Shown piece by piece: positions 7,245 to 15,410 of a DNA stretch of 64,000 nucleotides. The notes beneath the pieces were generated by a model. That model had not been told where the DNA came from. It was given only the letters and a program-made list of their open reading frames with translations, and made no database searches. How positions within the stretch are numbered: position 1 is the first letter of the stretch; the number at the start of each line of letters is the position of its first letter. Where the stretch lies: NCBI RefSeq assembly GCF_041530365.1, contig NZ_CP168034.1, positions 2,170,001-2,234,000 on the forward strand. The letters run 5' to 3'. The translations under genes and the position numbers were made by a program. The stretch is from Capnocytophaga sp. ARDL2. Its GTDB lineage: Bacteria; Bacteroidota; Bacteroidia; Flavobacteriales; Flavobacteriaceae.

Positions 7245-7442
7245 ATGTTTGATAAACCCGCACTTACTATACCACAACAAATCAGCCGTTTAGAAGAAAG
7301 AGGATTAATTATTGAAGACATATCAATTGCTTCACATTACTTGTCAAATATAAGAATCAATTTTGAAATTTCGTGCAACGTATCAAATATTTCAGCTGAT
7401 TTTTTATATATCGGTTGGTCAATAAAATCTCTTTTCATCTAA
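7245..7442 (+). pseudogene. Truncated Abi_2-family gene
   Basis: From the ATG at 7245 the frame reads MFDKPALTIPQQISRLEERGLIIEDISIASHYLSN, the standard start of Abi_2 proteins. The family sequence stops after about 35 codons, where the expected YYRL segment should follow, and the frame ends at 7442 without a HEPN motif. The 5' unit (repeat, promoter, hairpin RNA) is intact. The toxin body has been deleted, probably with the segment that should join the glycosyltransferase side. Confidence 0.65.
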
Positions 7443-8191
7443 TGTCTTTTATTCAAGTTATCCAATTCTTTGTATCGTTCGCTAATTCCCTTAGCATAAA
7501 TATAGGACAATACAACTCCTTTTTTTCCATCCAAAATCCCCATTCTGATAATGTATCTACTAAAAAAAGTATAAATAGGGTGAAATATCTTTTTCAAAAA
7601 CGATGGCTTGTAGCCTTTTTCATATTTTTCTATGGCTTTTAAACGATTGTAATAAACTACTTTTCCTAAATAATGTTCAAAACTTTCGTATGAATAATGT
7701 GAAAGTGCATGTTTCAATGTCCCAATTGGTTTAGCGACTGTTGGTTTTTCGTGTACCAAACCTTTGTAACGCACACCGTTTTTTCTAAACAATCGCAAAT
7801 TTTTATCTATTGTCAATCCTGAAAATCGCACCAATTCGCCTTTGAAATAAAATTGTCGTTTGATGTAAAATCCATTTTCTTTTGGATTGCTATTGATTAC
7901 TTGCGTGATTTCCTTTTTCAATTGGTCACTCAATCGTTCATCTGCATCTAATACCAATACCCAATCGTGTGTAGCGTAGTCCAAACTGTAATTTCGCTGG
8001 GTTGAAAAATCTTCAAATTTGTGCTGATAAACTTTTACTTGTGGGTATTTTTTCAATAAATTAATTGTGGCATCTGTACTCACTGAATCCACAACGACTA
8101 CCTCATCAGCGAAATCTAAATTGCCAATGAGTACATCGATATTTTTTTCTTCGTTGTAGGTTATGATTACTACAGATAATTTTTCAGTCAT
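7439..8191 (-). CDS. Glycosyltransferase family 2, WaaE/KdtX-like
   Basis: A 250-residue GT-A glycosyltransferase. It opens LSVVIITYNEEKNIDVLIGNL, has the first acidic motif VVVDSVSTDAT near 33-43 and the metal-binding DADE near 82-85. The middle section, with RLFRKNGVRYKGLVHE, is typical of the LPS core glucosyltransferase WaaE/KdtX group. A hydrophobic C-terminal region (HPIYTFFSRYIIRMGILDG) probably lies on the membrane. The neighbouring GT9 gene on the same strand supports a lipopolysaccharide core role. The last 4 codons overlap the truncated Abi frame on the other strand. Confidence 0.85.
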   Translation of the reverse strand: MTEKLSVVIITYNEEKNIDVLIGNLDFADEVVVVDSVSTDATINLLKKYPQVKVYQHKFEDFSTQRNYSLDYATHDWVLVLDADERLSDQLKKEITQVINSNPKENGFYIKRQFYFKGELVRFSGLTIDKNLRLFRKNGVRYKGLVHEKPTVAKPIGTLKHALSHYSYESFEHYLGKVVYYNRLKAIEKYEKGYKPSFLKKIFHPIYTFFSRYIIRMGILDGKKGVVLSYIYAKGISERYKELDNLNKRH

Positions 8192-8365
8192 ATATTTTTT
8201 TACGCTACGCTTTTGAATATAATATTTTAAACCACAAAGAACACAGTAGAAACATAGAAATAACTTTGTAAAAATAAATAGACGCTTCGCTTTTTAAAGC
8301 AAACATAAATTACTAGGTTAAAAAACTTAGCCTATTTTAGAAAAAATCAGCAATTGTGCCTCTAT

Positions 8366-9445
8366 TTAATTCTTAATCCCCCCCAAATGCCTATTCAAAA
8401 ATGTCTTCAATTGATTTTCAAACAGTTCAAAAGTCAGGAATTTATAAAACTCAAATACTTGTTTTTTAATAGTTTTTTGTGAGATTCCTTCCAATTTTTC
8501 GTGCATAAAATCTGCCAAATGGGTACTCACATGATTGATACTATCTTCAAAACTCGCCCATGCCTTTTTCTCAATCCATGGCGAAAATACAATAAAAGAT
8601 GGTTTTTCCAATGCTTTTGCCATATTTATTGCTCCTCCGTCATTGCCTACAATCAAATCACAAGCGTCCATAATGACGATAAATGCTCGTAAATCATCAC
8701 CCAATAAATCAAAAAATACTTTTTGCTGTACTTCCCTACTCAACGCATCATATACTTGTCGTGCTTGTGAAATCTGTGATGGAAAATAATTGAATAATAT
8801 ATTGACTTCGTAATTTTTTCCGATATATTCCACCAATTTTGCCATTTCAGCCAAAGGCAATGTTTTGGTTTCATCTGATCCCAACAAACTAATCATCACC
8901 GTTTTGCGTTGAGGATGTAAACCGTGTTTCTGAAATTCGACTTGAGCAAATTGCTTTTCTTTTTCAGTTACATATAGTTTTGGGAAATGCACCGTTGGGT
9001 TATCAATCCCCAAAGGTTGCAACAACGCCAAACGATGCTCAATTGCCAAGCCTAAATGTGATTTTGGGTTAAAATGTTTTTCTATATTGTGCGTATAGAG
9101 AAACGAACGACCTCTTTTTTTGTAAGAAATTTTCTTTGGAGCATTGTTGAAAAAAACAGTCAGCCAACTGATTAATTTTGAATAGGCATCAATCACCACA
9201 TCGTATTGATTTTGATTGATTTTTCGTGCAAAACCTATCATTTTTTTCAACCCTTTGTGTTCTTTTTCATCAAAAACAATCAGGTTGTCAATATAAGGAT
9301 TGTTTTCCAACACAGGCAATGTATTGGAATTGACCAAATAATCAACTTGAACATTAGACAAATGCTTTTTGATATTTTCACACAAGAGCGAACATATCAA
9401 TACGTCACCTATCATTTTATGCTGAATTATTAATATTTTTTTCAT
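8366..9445 (-). CDS. Glycosyltransferase family 9 (LPS heptosyltransferase-like)
   Basis: A 359-residue GT-B enzyme of the ADP-heptose:LPS heptosyltransferase family. It starts MKKILIIQHKMIGDVLICSLLCENIKKH, the usual family opening in which the conserved Gly-Asp aligns with the catalytic region. The C-terminal nucleotide-sugar site reads CDLIVGNDGGAINMAKALEKPSFIVFSP near 262-289. It would add a core sugar at the inner membrane. The 174-base gap to the downstream WaaE-like gene shows only weak hairpins. Confidence 0.85.
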   Translation of the reverse strand: MKKILIIQHKMIGDVLICSLLCENIKKHLSNVQVDYLVNSNTLPVLENNPYIDNLIVFDEKEHKGLKKMIGFARKINQNQYDVVIDAYSKLISWLTVFFNNAPKKISYKKRGRSFLYTHNIEKHFNPKSHLGLAIEHRLALLQPLGIDNPTVHFPKLYVTEKEKQFAQVEFQKHGLHPQRKTVMISLLGSDETKTLPLAEMAKLVEYIGKNYEVNILFNYFPSQISQARQVYDALSREVQQKVFFDLLGDDLRAFIVIMDACDLIVGNDGGAINMAKALEKPSFIVFSPWIEKKAWASFEDSINHVSTHLADFMHEKLEGISQKTIKKQVFEFYKFLTFELFENQLKTFLNRHLGGIKN

Positions 9446-9460
9446 TTTTAGTCGTTTCTA

Positions 9461-9502
9461 CAATTGGCAAATATATCAAAAAATTCGAGTATCTTTGTCG
9501 GT
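9461..9502 (+). promoter_or_regulatory. Promoter of the 9503 glycosyltransferase, leaderless or nearly so
   Basis: TTGG at about 9463-9466, about 22 bases, then TATCTTTG just before the ATG at 9503. With the usual 5-8 base distance from the -7 box, transcription would start at or within a few bases of the ATG, giving a leaderless or very short-leader mRNA. Confidence 0.5.
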
Positions 9503-10318
9503 ATGAAAAGTAATGTTTCTATTATAATCAGCACTTATAATTCTCCTGCATGGCTCGAAAAAGTTTTGTGGGGATTTTCTGTACAATCGTATCAAGTATT
9601 TGAAGTTTTGATTGCAGATGACGGTTCGGGCGAAGAAACTCAAAACCTCATCAAAGTTATGCAAGAAAAAATGCCCTACCCTATCAAACATATTTGGCAC
9701 GAAGACAATGGTTTTCAAAAGACGATTATCCTAAATAAAGCCTTACAAAATTGTACTACCGATTATGTAATCATGACCGATGGGGATTGTATTCCTCGTC
9801 CCGATTTTGTGGAAACTCATATAAAATTGAGAGAAAAAGGTCGTTTTCTTTCGGGAGGATATCACAAATTGTCAATGCATTTGTCGCATAAAATTTCTAA
9901 AGAAGATATCATAAATGGCAATTGTTTCAATATCGATTGGCTTACCCAAAACGGTATAAAATCTTCGTTTAAAAACAACAAAATCACAGCCAAAGGTTGG
10001 TGGAGCAAATTCCTCAACTTCCTCACGCCTACTACTCCATCATGGAACGGTCACAATGCGTCGGGTTGGCTGGCTGATATTTTGGCAGTAAATGGATTTG
10101 ACGAACGCATGGAATACGGTGGCGAAGACCGAGAATTAGGCGAACGATTGGAAAACAATGGCGTAAAAGGAAAACAAATTCGATACAGCACCACTTGTAT
10201 TCACCTCGATCATGCTCGGGGATATATTCGAAAAGAAGCATTGGAACTCAACGAAAGCATCCGAAAAGCAACGAAAGTAAACAAAAGCGTTTGGACGGAT
10301 TATGGAGTAGTAAAATAA
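9503..10318 (+). CDS. Glycosyltransferase family 2 with galactosyltransferase-like C-terminus
   Basis: I place the start at the ATG at 9503, giving 271 residues. The frame is open from 9464, but those first 13 codons cover a promoter -7 box, and the family begins VSIIISTYNSPAWLEKVL. Motifs include IADDGSGEET, then VIMTDGDCIPRPDF as the metal-binding D-x-D analogue, and a C-terminal NGFDERMEYGGEDRELGERL stretch, the galactosyltransferase-like C-domain of chondroitin-synthase-type enzymes. It is divergent from the GT9 gene and so may share an LPS or capsule role. The MFS gene follows after 4 bases. Confidence 0.85.
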   Translation: MKSNVSIIISTYNSPAWLEKVLWGFSVQSYQVFEVLIADDGSGEETQNLIKVMQEKMPYPIKHIWHEDNGFQKTIILNKALQNCTTDYVIMTDGDCIPRPDFVETHIKLREKGRFLSGGYHKLSMHLSHKISKEDIINGNCFNIDWLTQNGIKSSFKNNKITAKGWWSKFLNFLTPTTPSWNGHNASGWLADILAVNGFDERMEYGGEDRELGERLENNGVKGKQIRYSTTCIHLDHARGYIRKEALELNESIRKATKVNKSVWTDYGVVK

Positions 10319-10322
10319 AACT

Positions 10323-11516
10323 ATGTCTCTAAAAACTCAAAATACAATATACCCTATTCTGATAGCTATTAGCTTGGCTCACTTGCTCAACGATATGTTG
10401 CAAGCTGTGATTCCTGCAATTTATCCGCTATTGGAAGCCAAATACCAATTATCGTATGCTCAAATTGGGATGATTACGCTTTGCTATCAGTTTTCGGCAT
10501 CGGTGTTTCAACCCATCGTTGGAGCCTATACAGACAAAAATCCCAAACCATACTCGCAACTCATCGGTATGTTTTTTACGATGATAGGAATTGGACTTTT
10601 GGCTAATGCTCAAAATTACTATTTGATATTGATTTCGGTGTTTATGGTAGGAATTGGTTCGAGTATTTTTCATCCAGAATCTTCTCGTGTGTCGTTTTTG
10701 GCTTCGGGCGGAAGGCGTAGTTTGGCTCAATCGGTGTTTCAAATCGGTGGAAATACAGGTACTGCACTTGCTCCCCTACTGATTGCCTGGTGGATTTTAC
10801 CCAACGATAGTTCCTATCTGATTTATTTTATCGGGGTGGCAATTTTGGCACAAATCATCTTGGCATATATTGCTCAATGGTACAAAAACTACCTAAAAAC
10901 CAACCGTTCTACTCAGAAAAAAACACTCAAAATTCCTGAATTGTCTCAATTGAAAATCACAACTACTGTAGGCATTCTCTTGGTATTGATTTTCTCAAAA
11001 TACTTTTATGTGGCAAGTATCACCAGTTTCTTTCAATTTTATACTTTGAAAAAATTTGGGGTAAGTACAGCACAGGCTCAGATTTATTTATTTTACTTTT
11101 TATTGGCAGTAGCCATCGGAACGCTTATCGGCGGATTTTTGGGCGATCGATTCGGACGCAAAGCCATCATCGTATTTTCGGTATTTGGTGCCGCACCTTT
11201 TGCTTTGTTATTGCCTTATGCTACTTTGGAATGGACAGTAGTACTCACCATCATCATCGGTATGATTATGGCTTCGGCATTTCCTGCAATACTGGTGTAC
11301 GCACAGGAATTATTGCCTAAAAAATTAGGAATGATTTCGGGCTTGTTTTACGGTTTTGCCTTTGGAATGGCAGGTGTAGGTTCGGCTGTATTGGGCTATT
11401 TTGCAGACAAAACTTCTATCGAATACATTTATCATATATGTAGCTTTTTGCCATTGATAGGTTTTGTTGCATTCTTTTTGCCTAATTTGAAAAAAATCAG
11501 TTATCGAATTTTTTAA
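10323..11516 (+). CDS. MFS exporter of the fosmidomycin-resistance (Fsr) type
   Basis: A 397-residue, 12-helix major facilitator protein. The first helix LAHLLNDMLQAVIPAIYPLL, then QLSYAQIGMITLCYQFSASVFQPIVGAYTDKNP and GIGSSIFHPESSRV, are characteristic of the Fsr drug exporters, where the FHPE motif is highly conserved. GDRFGRK near 278-284 is the MFS loop motif between helices 8 and 9. It probably pumps small drugs or metabolites out. Four bases separate it from the upstream glycosyltransferase, so the two are co-transcribed, though I see no functional link. Confidence 0.85.
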   Translation: MSLKTQNTIYPILIAISLAHLLNDMLQAVIPAIYPLLEAKYQLSYAQIGMITLCYQFSASVFQPIVGAYTDKNPKPYSQLIGMFFTMIGIGLLANAQNYYLILISVFMVGIGSSIFHPESSRVSFLASGGRRSLAQSVFQIGGNTGTALAPLLIAWWILPNDSSYLIYFIGVAILAQIILAYIAQWYKNYLKTNRSTQKKTLKIPELSQLKITTTVGILLVLIFSKYFYVASITSFFQFYTLKKFGVSTAQAQIYLFYFLLAVAIGTLIGGFLGDRFGRKAIIVFSVFGAAPFALLLPYATLEWTVVLTIIIGMIMASAFPAILVYAQELLPKKLGMISGLFYGFAFGMAGVGSAVLGYFADKTSIEYIYHICSFLPLIGFVAFFLPNLKKISYRIF

Positions 11517-12442
11517 TCAACAGTCAATTGACCTAAAATAATTTCCTCCATAAAAGGTCCACCAGGATAGCGAGCTGTATAATCCAAATTGAGCCATACA
11601 TGCCCTCGTTCGTCGATGTGATAATGAATATTTTTCCCACGACTTTCCTTTACAAATAGCCGCTCTTTGATTAGAAAAATAGCATATTCCAAATCAGATT
11701 TATCACCAATATACAATTCGGGATATATATGTCCTTGTGTATGTATCAATCGCGTTACACCTCCTATGGCTTTTATAGAGGCACTCATCAAAATGGCGTG
11801 GTCTTCACAATCACCAGAAAAATGTTGTACTGACTCAGATGCTTTGGCTATATACTCTCTGTTTTTTGGATCATTGACATAATTCCATCGATCGCGTATT
11901 TCTTTAAAAATGGCAAAACTTTGCACCATTCGCCTGCGACTTTCGCTTTCTTTATGGTCTCTAAAGTGTTTAGAAGTTGCCATCAATGCAAAATTTCTCA
12001 CCTCGGGATGATTGTACTCAATAGCATTTAAAATATTTTTTTTGTTGGGAAAAGGCAAAAGTTTTGACACAATAATATCCTGAGGATTGGCATCTTCGCT
12101 CATTGCATACATCATTACTCGATAATCTTCGTATACCTCTTGTATGCCATACGAACGAAAAAATGTCCCTTTCATAAAATACAATAACATCAACAAAATC
12201 CCCCAAATCACAATGCGTTTTACCTTTGATAAAAGCCAATATAAAACAAACACCAAAAGGATAAAAATCGTTATTCTATCGAGATTATATGCCCAATCAA
12301 TATCGTGAATATTTTGATGAATGATGATAAACAAAGGGATAATCACCAATATACTAAATAGCAAAATCAATACACTGCTCCATGGTTTGGGCAGTGTATA
12401 GGAAAAAATTTGCTTTATTTTAGTAATCAATGATTCTTGCAT
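11513..12442 (-). CDS. Transglutaminase-like membrane protein
   Basis: A 309-residue protein with three N-terminal membrane helices (about 22-43, 56-72 and 76-92) followed by a soluble domain. The domain carries the core of the transglutaminase/cysteine-protease-like fold: GDCEDHAILM with Cys212, TQGHIYPE with His238 and WLNLD with an Asp near 287, in the order C-H-D. Such proteins may cleave or remodel peptides. The substrate is unknown. Its start lies 2 bases after the end of the NMT1-like gene, so the pair is one operon; its end overlaps the convergent MFS gene by 4 bases. Confidence 0.65.
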   Translation of the reverse strand: MQESLITKIKQIFSYTLPKPWSSVLILLFSILVIIPLFIIIHQNIHDIDWAYNLDRITIFILLVFVLYWLLSKVKRIVIWGILLMLLYFMKGTFFRSYGIQEVYEDYRVMMYAMSEDANPQDIIVSKLLPFPNKKNILNAIEYNHPEVRNFALMATSKHFRDHKESESRRRMVQSFAIFKEIRDRWNYVNDPKNREYIAKASESVQHFSGDCEDHAILMSASIKAIGGVTRLIHTQGHIYPELYIGDKSDLEYAIFLIKERLFVKESRGKNIHYHIDERGHVWLNLDYTARYPGGPFMEEIILGQLTVD

Positions 12443-12444
12443 TT

Positions 12445-13296
12445 TTATTTTATAACTTTTTCAAAAGACAAAAGTTCGTTCAAAAGATTCCATTCTATCA
12501 ACGATTGATTGAGTGTTTCAAATTCTTTTTTACTGTAGTTTTTTTGTGACCAACGTGTAATTCCCATCCATTGACGGATATTTTCCACTTTTTGAGCAAA
12601 TTGCACACTCAAAGTCTGGTCTATCGATGGAATTTGTTTAAACTCTCTTGTCGTCTGATTGATAATTTCAAGCAATTGTTTTACCAAAGCTATATTTTCA
12701 TCATAAAAAGTTTTTCTCACAGCTACTACAAAGGCAGACCAAGGCGTAGGACATATTCCTAATCTTCTGAAAATCTGTGCATCAACAGTAGGTTGGGTCA
12801 TAAATTGTTCCCACATAAAATAATCGGCTTCTCCATTTTGCAATACTTTGATAGCATTATCAAATGACTGAACCACAACATATTCCAATTCATTGATATC
12901 CCATCCCATTTGTTTTGCAAAAACCATTGACATCAAATGAGATCCAGACCCCAAGCGTGAAACCGCTATTTTTTTTCCTTTCAAATCTTCCAAAGAGTCA
13001 TAGTTACTTTCATGAGCCACGTGTATTCCCCATTGCAGAGGTGTTTCGATATATTTTTGAACAATATATGATTCATTGCCATTAGAAATATCTTTACATA
13101 TTCCCTCTGTAAGTACAATAGCTAAATCGGTGGTTTCATTTCGCAACATTTCACATATTCTACCTGTTCCTTCGGGTATATCCTCCCATTCTAAATCTAT
13201 TCCATATTGCTGAAATTCACCGTTTTCAATACACATTTTCCAAGGAAAATTGAAATGCTCTGGTACGCCAATGATTTTTACATATTTCATAGTCAA
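12445..13296 (-). CDS. NMT1/THI5-like periplasmic-binding-fold protein
   Basis: A 283-residue type 2 substrate-binding fold. Features include GIDLEWEDIPEGTGRICEMLRNETTDLAIVLTEGI, then SLEDLKGKKIAVSRLGSGSHLMSMVFAKQMGW and VVQSFDNAIKVLQNGEADYFMWEQF, which are standard for ABC binding-protein relatives of the NMT1/SsuA group. No signal peptide or lipobox is visible and no permease or ATPase gene lies nearby, so it is probably cytosolic and not a classic transport receptor. Its ligand is unknown. Confidence 0.7.
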   Translation of the reverse strand: MTMKYVKIIGVPEHFNFPWKMCIENGEFQQYGIDLEWEDIPEGTGRICEMLRNETTDLAIVLTEGICKDISNGNESYIVQKYIETPLQWGIHVAHESNYDSLEDLKGKKIAVSRLGSGSHLMSMVFAKQMGWDINELEYVVVQSFDNAIKVLQNGEADYFMWEQFMTQPTVDAQIFRRLGICPTPWSAFVVAVRKTFYDENIALVKQLLEIINQTTREFKQIPSIDQTLSVQFAQKVENIRQWMGITRWSQKNYSKKEFETLNQSLIEWNLLNELLSFEKVIK

Positions 13297-13384
13297 AAAA
13301 CTTTCATTGAATTTTTTGCTAAGTTACTAAAGTCCATTAATATTTTGCACGTAACTTTGTGAAATAAATGTTTAAATATCTGAA

Positions 13385-14152
13385 ATGAAAATCGCATTAG
13401 TTCAATATGACACTATTTGGGAAAATAAAATTGAAAATTTAAAAAAAATTCAACTCCTGCTAAACGGTCTGAACTCAAAAGTAGATTTGATTGTTTTGCC
13501 GGAAATGTGTACCACAGGTTTTACAATGAATCCTAAAAATGTAGCTGAAATCGAAAAAGGTGAAACTCTTTCTTTTTTACAAAATATAGCTAAAGAAAAA
13601 CAATCGGCTGTTGTTGGCAGTTGGGTCATCGAGGAAAATGGTCATTTTTTTAATCGATTATTTTTTATTTTTTCCGAAGGAAATTATCAGACTTACAACA
13701 AAAAACATTTATTTACTTTAGCAGGTGAACAAAATTCTTATTCCTCAGGTGATGAAAAAATAATCATAAATTACAAAGGGTGGAATATTTGCCCTTTGAT
13801 TTGTTACGATTTGAGATTTCCTGTTTTTACCCGCATTGTAGATCAGAATTATGACCTTTTAATTTATGTAGCCTCTTGGCCTGAAAAAAGAATTTTTGCT
13901 TGGGATTCATTATTGAAAGCACGAGCTATCGAAAATATGAGTTATACAATTGCAGTCAATCGTTGTGGAATAGACAATCAACAAGTAAATTACTCAGGAC
14001 ATTCTCAAGCTATTGATTATATGGGAAATTACATCGTTGTACCTATGCACGACGAACAAATACAAATTGTAGAAATAGATAAAGATGCACAAGAAAATGC
14101 TCGAAAAAAATTGGCTTTTCTAAATGATGCAGACAAATTTGAGTTGAAATAA
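13385..14152 (+). CDS. Omega-amidase-like nitrilase-superfamily hydrolase (YafV/Nit2 group)
   Basis: A 255-residue carbon-nitrogen hydrolase with the complete catalytic triad: Glu40 in LPEMCTTGF, Lys107 in NKKHLF and Cys140 in ICYDLRFPVF. The YafV group hydrolyses alpha-ketoglutaramate and related omega-amides in methionine salvage and glutamine transamination. Length matches the family. Upstream, TAACTTTGTG at about 13356 is a possible -7 box. It is divergent from the NMT1-like gene. Confidence 0.85.
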   Translation: MKIALVQYDTIWENKIENLKKIQLLLNGLNSKVDLIVLPEMCTTGFTMNPKNVAEIEKGETLSFLQNIAKEKQSAVVGSWVIEENGHFFNRLFFIFSEGNYQTYNKKHLFTLAGEQNSYSSGDEKIIINYKGWNICPLICYDLRFPVFTRIVDQNYDLLIYVASWPEKRIFAWDSLLKARAIENMSYTIAVNRCGIDNQQVNYSGHSQAIDYMGNYIVVPMHDEQIQIVEIDKDAQENARKKLAFLNDADKFELK

Positions 14153-14189
14153 ACGTAATGTTTTCATAATTTACACTACCTTTGTTTCA

Positions 14190-14418
14190 TTGTTTTAGAT
14201 TTTTTAATTTCATTTTATTTCATACTGATATTAATAGATTTTATTTTGATTTAGTATGAAAACTTGATTTTCGCAGATGTTTTTTTTTGATATATTAAAA
14301 AAACAAAATCTGTGGTAATCTGCTTTAAACCGTAGGTTTGATCGTTTTTAAGTGCAGTTTTCTTAAATCATTTCAAAATATCTGTATTTATCTATGAAAT
14401 CTGCATGAGAAAAAAGTC
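14190..14418. repeat. Dispersed intergenic repeat, copy A
   Basis: The 310-base gap before rpe holds no gene. It contains an imperfect copy of the sequence at about 15136-15342, in the same orientation. Shared landmarks are TACTGATAT/CGCTGATAT, the GATTTTCGCAGAT/GATTATCGCAAAT stretch, AATCTG..TTAAACCGTAG, then ATCTATGAAATCTGCATGAGAAA against ATCTGTGAAATCTACGTGAGAAA. Confidence 0.6.
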
Positions 14419-14462
14419 ATAAACATCTTCATATTCCTCAACTAAGAAAACTAACAAAAAAA

Positions 14463-15125
14463 ATGAAAAACACATTGATTGCTCCATCGGTATTGGCTGC
14501 CGATTTTGGAAATTTACAACGCGATGTAGAAATGGTAAACAACAGTGCGGCTGATTGGTTTCACATCGATATTATGGACGGAGTTTTTGTTCCAAATATT
14601 TCTTTTGGAATGCCTGTACTCGACGCTATCTACAAACACGCAAAAAAAACAATAGATGTACACTTGATGATTGTAGATCCAGATCGTTACATTCAGACTT
14701 TTAAGGATTTGGGAGCTGATGTACTAACGGTTCACTACGAGGCATGTACGCACTTACACCGCACTTTACAAGCAATACGCAATGCAGGTATGAAAGCCGG
14801 AGTTGCTATCAATCCGCATACCAATGTAGCCTTGTTGGAAGATGTGATTCATCAATTGGATTTGGTTTGTATCATGAGTGTAAATCCAGGTTTTGGTGGA
14901 CAATCCTTTATCGAAAACACTTACAAAAAAGTGGCTCAACTCAAAGAAATCATCACGAGAAACAACGCCAATGTGTTGATAGAAATCGACGGTGGTGTTA
15001 CCGACAAAAACGCTAAACAATTGGTAGAAACCGGTGCCGATGTATTGGTAGCTGGTAGTTTTGTTTTCAACGCAGCAGACCCTATCACTACGATTCAAAA
15101 TTTGAAAAATATTACTACGCTATAG
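14463..15125 (+). CDS. rpe: Ribulose-phosphate 3-epimerase
   Basis: A 220-residue TIM-barrel enzyme of the pentose phosphate pathway that interconverts ribulose 5-phosphate and xylulose 5-phosphate. It shows the family signatures APSVLAADFGNL, FHIDIMDGVFVPNISFG, DVHLMIVDP, MSVNPGFGGQSFI and IEIDGGV, with the two metal-binding His, the two catalytic Asp and the phosphate-binding loop. Length is normal. It stands alone, flanked on both sides by copies of a dispersed repeat. Confidence 0.95.
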   Translation: MKNTLIAPSVLAADFGNLQRDVEMVNNSAADWFHIDIMDGVFVPNISFGMPVLDAIYKHAKKTIDVHLMIVDPDRYIQTFKDLGADVLTVHYEACTHLHRTLQAIRNAGMKAGVAINPHTNVALLEDVIHQLDLVCIMSVNPGFGGQSFIENTYKKVAQLKEIITRNNANVLIEIDGGVTDKNAKQLVETGADVLVAGSFVFNAADPITTIQNLKNITTL

Positions 15126-15135
15126 CTATAGAAAT

Positions 15136-15342
15136 TATTTCAACTTTTAATTTGTAGTATTATTTCACGCTGATATAACCAGATTTTATTACGATTTATA
15201 ATAACACTTTGATTATCGCAAATATTTTTTTGATAAATCAAAAAAATAAATTTGTGAAAATCTGCCTTAAACCGTAGATTTAATAATTTTAAAGAATAGT
15301 TTATTGAAAAATCTGTGCTTATCTGTGAAATCTACGTGAGAA
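15136..15342. repeat. Dispersed intergenic repeat, copy B
   Basis: Imperfect second copy of the sequence at about 14190-14418, same orientation, in the 285-base gap between rpe and murF-alr. The pair therefore brackets rpe. No open frame lies in it. Confidence 0.6.
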
Positions 15343-15410
15343 ACTTCCCTCTTTTTAGAGGATAAATGCGTGAAACACCAAAATAATATTTATAAAATCG
15401 CTGTAAATTT

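Noticed and set aside
9464..9502. Extra 13 codons at the start of the glycosyltransferase
   Set aside because: They cover a clean TATCTTTG promoter box and the family starts at the ATG at 9503.
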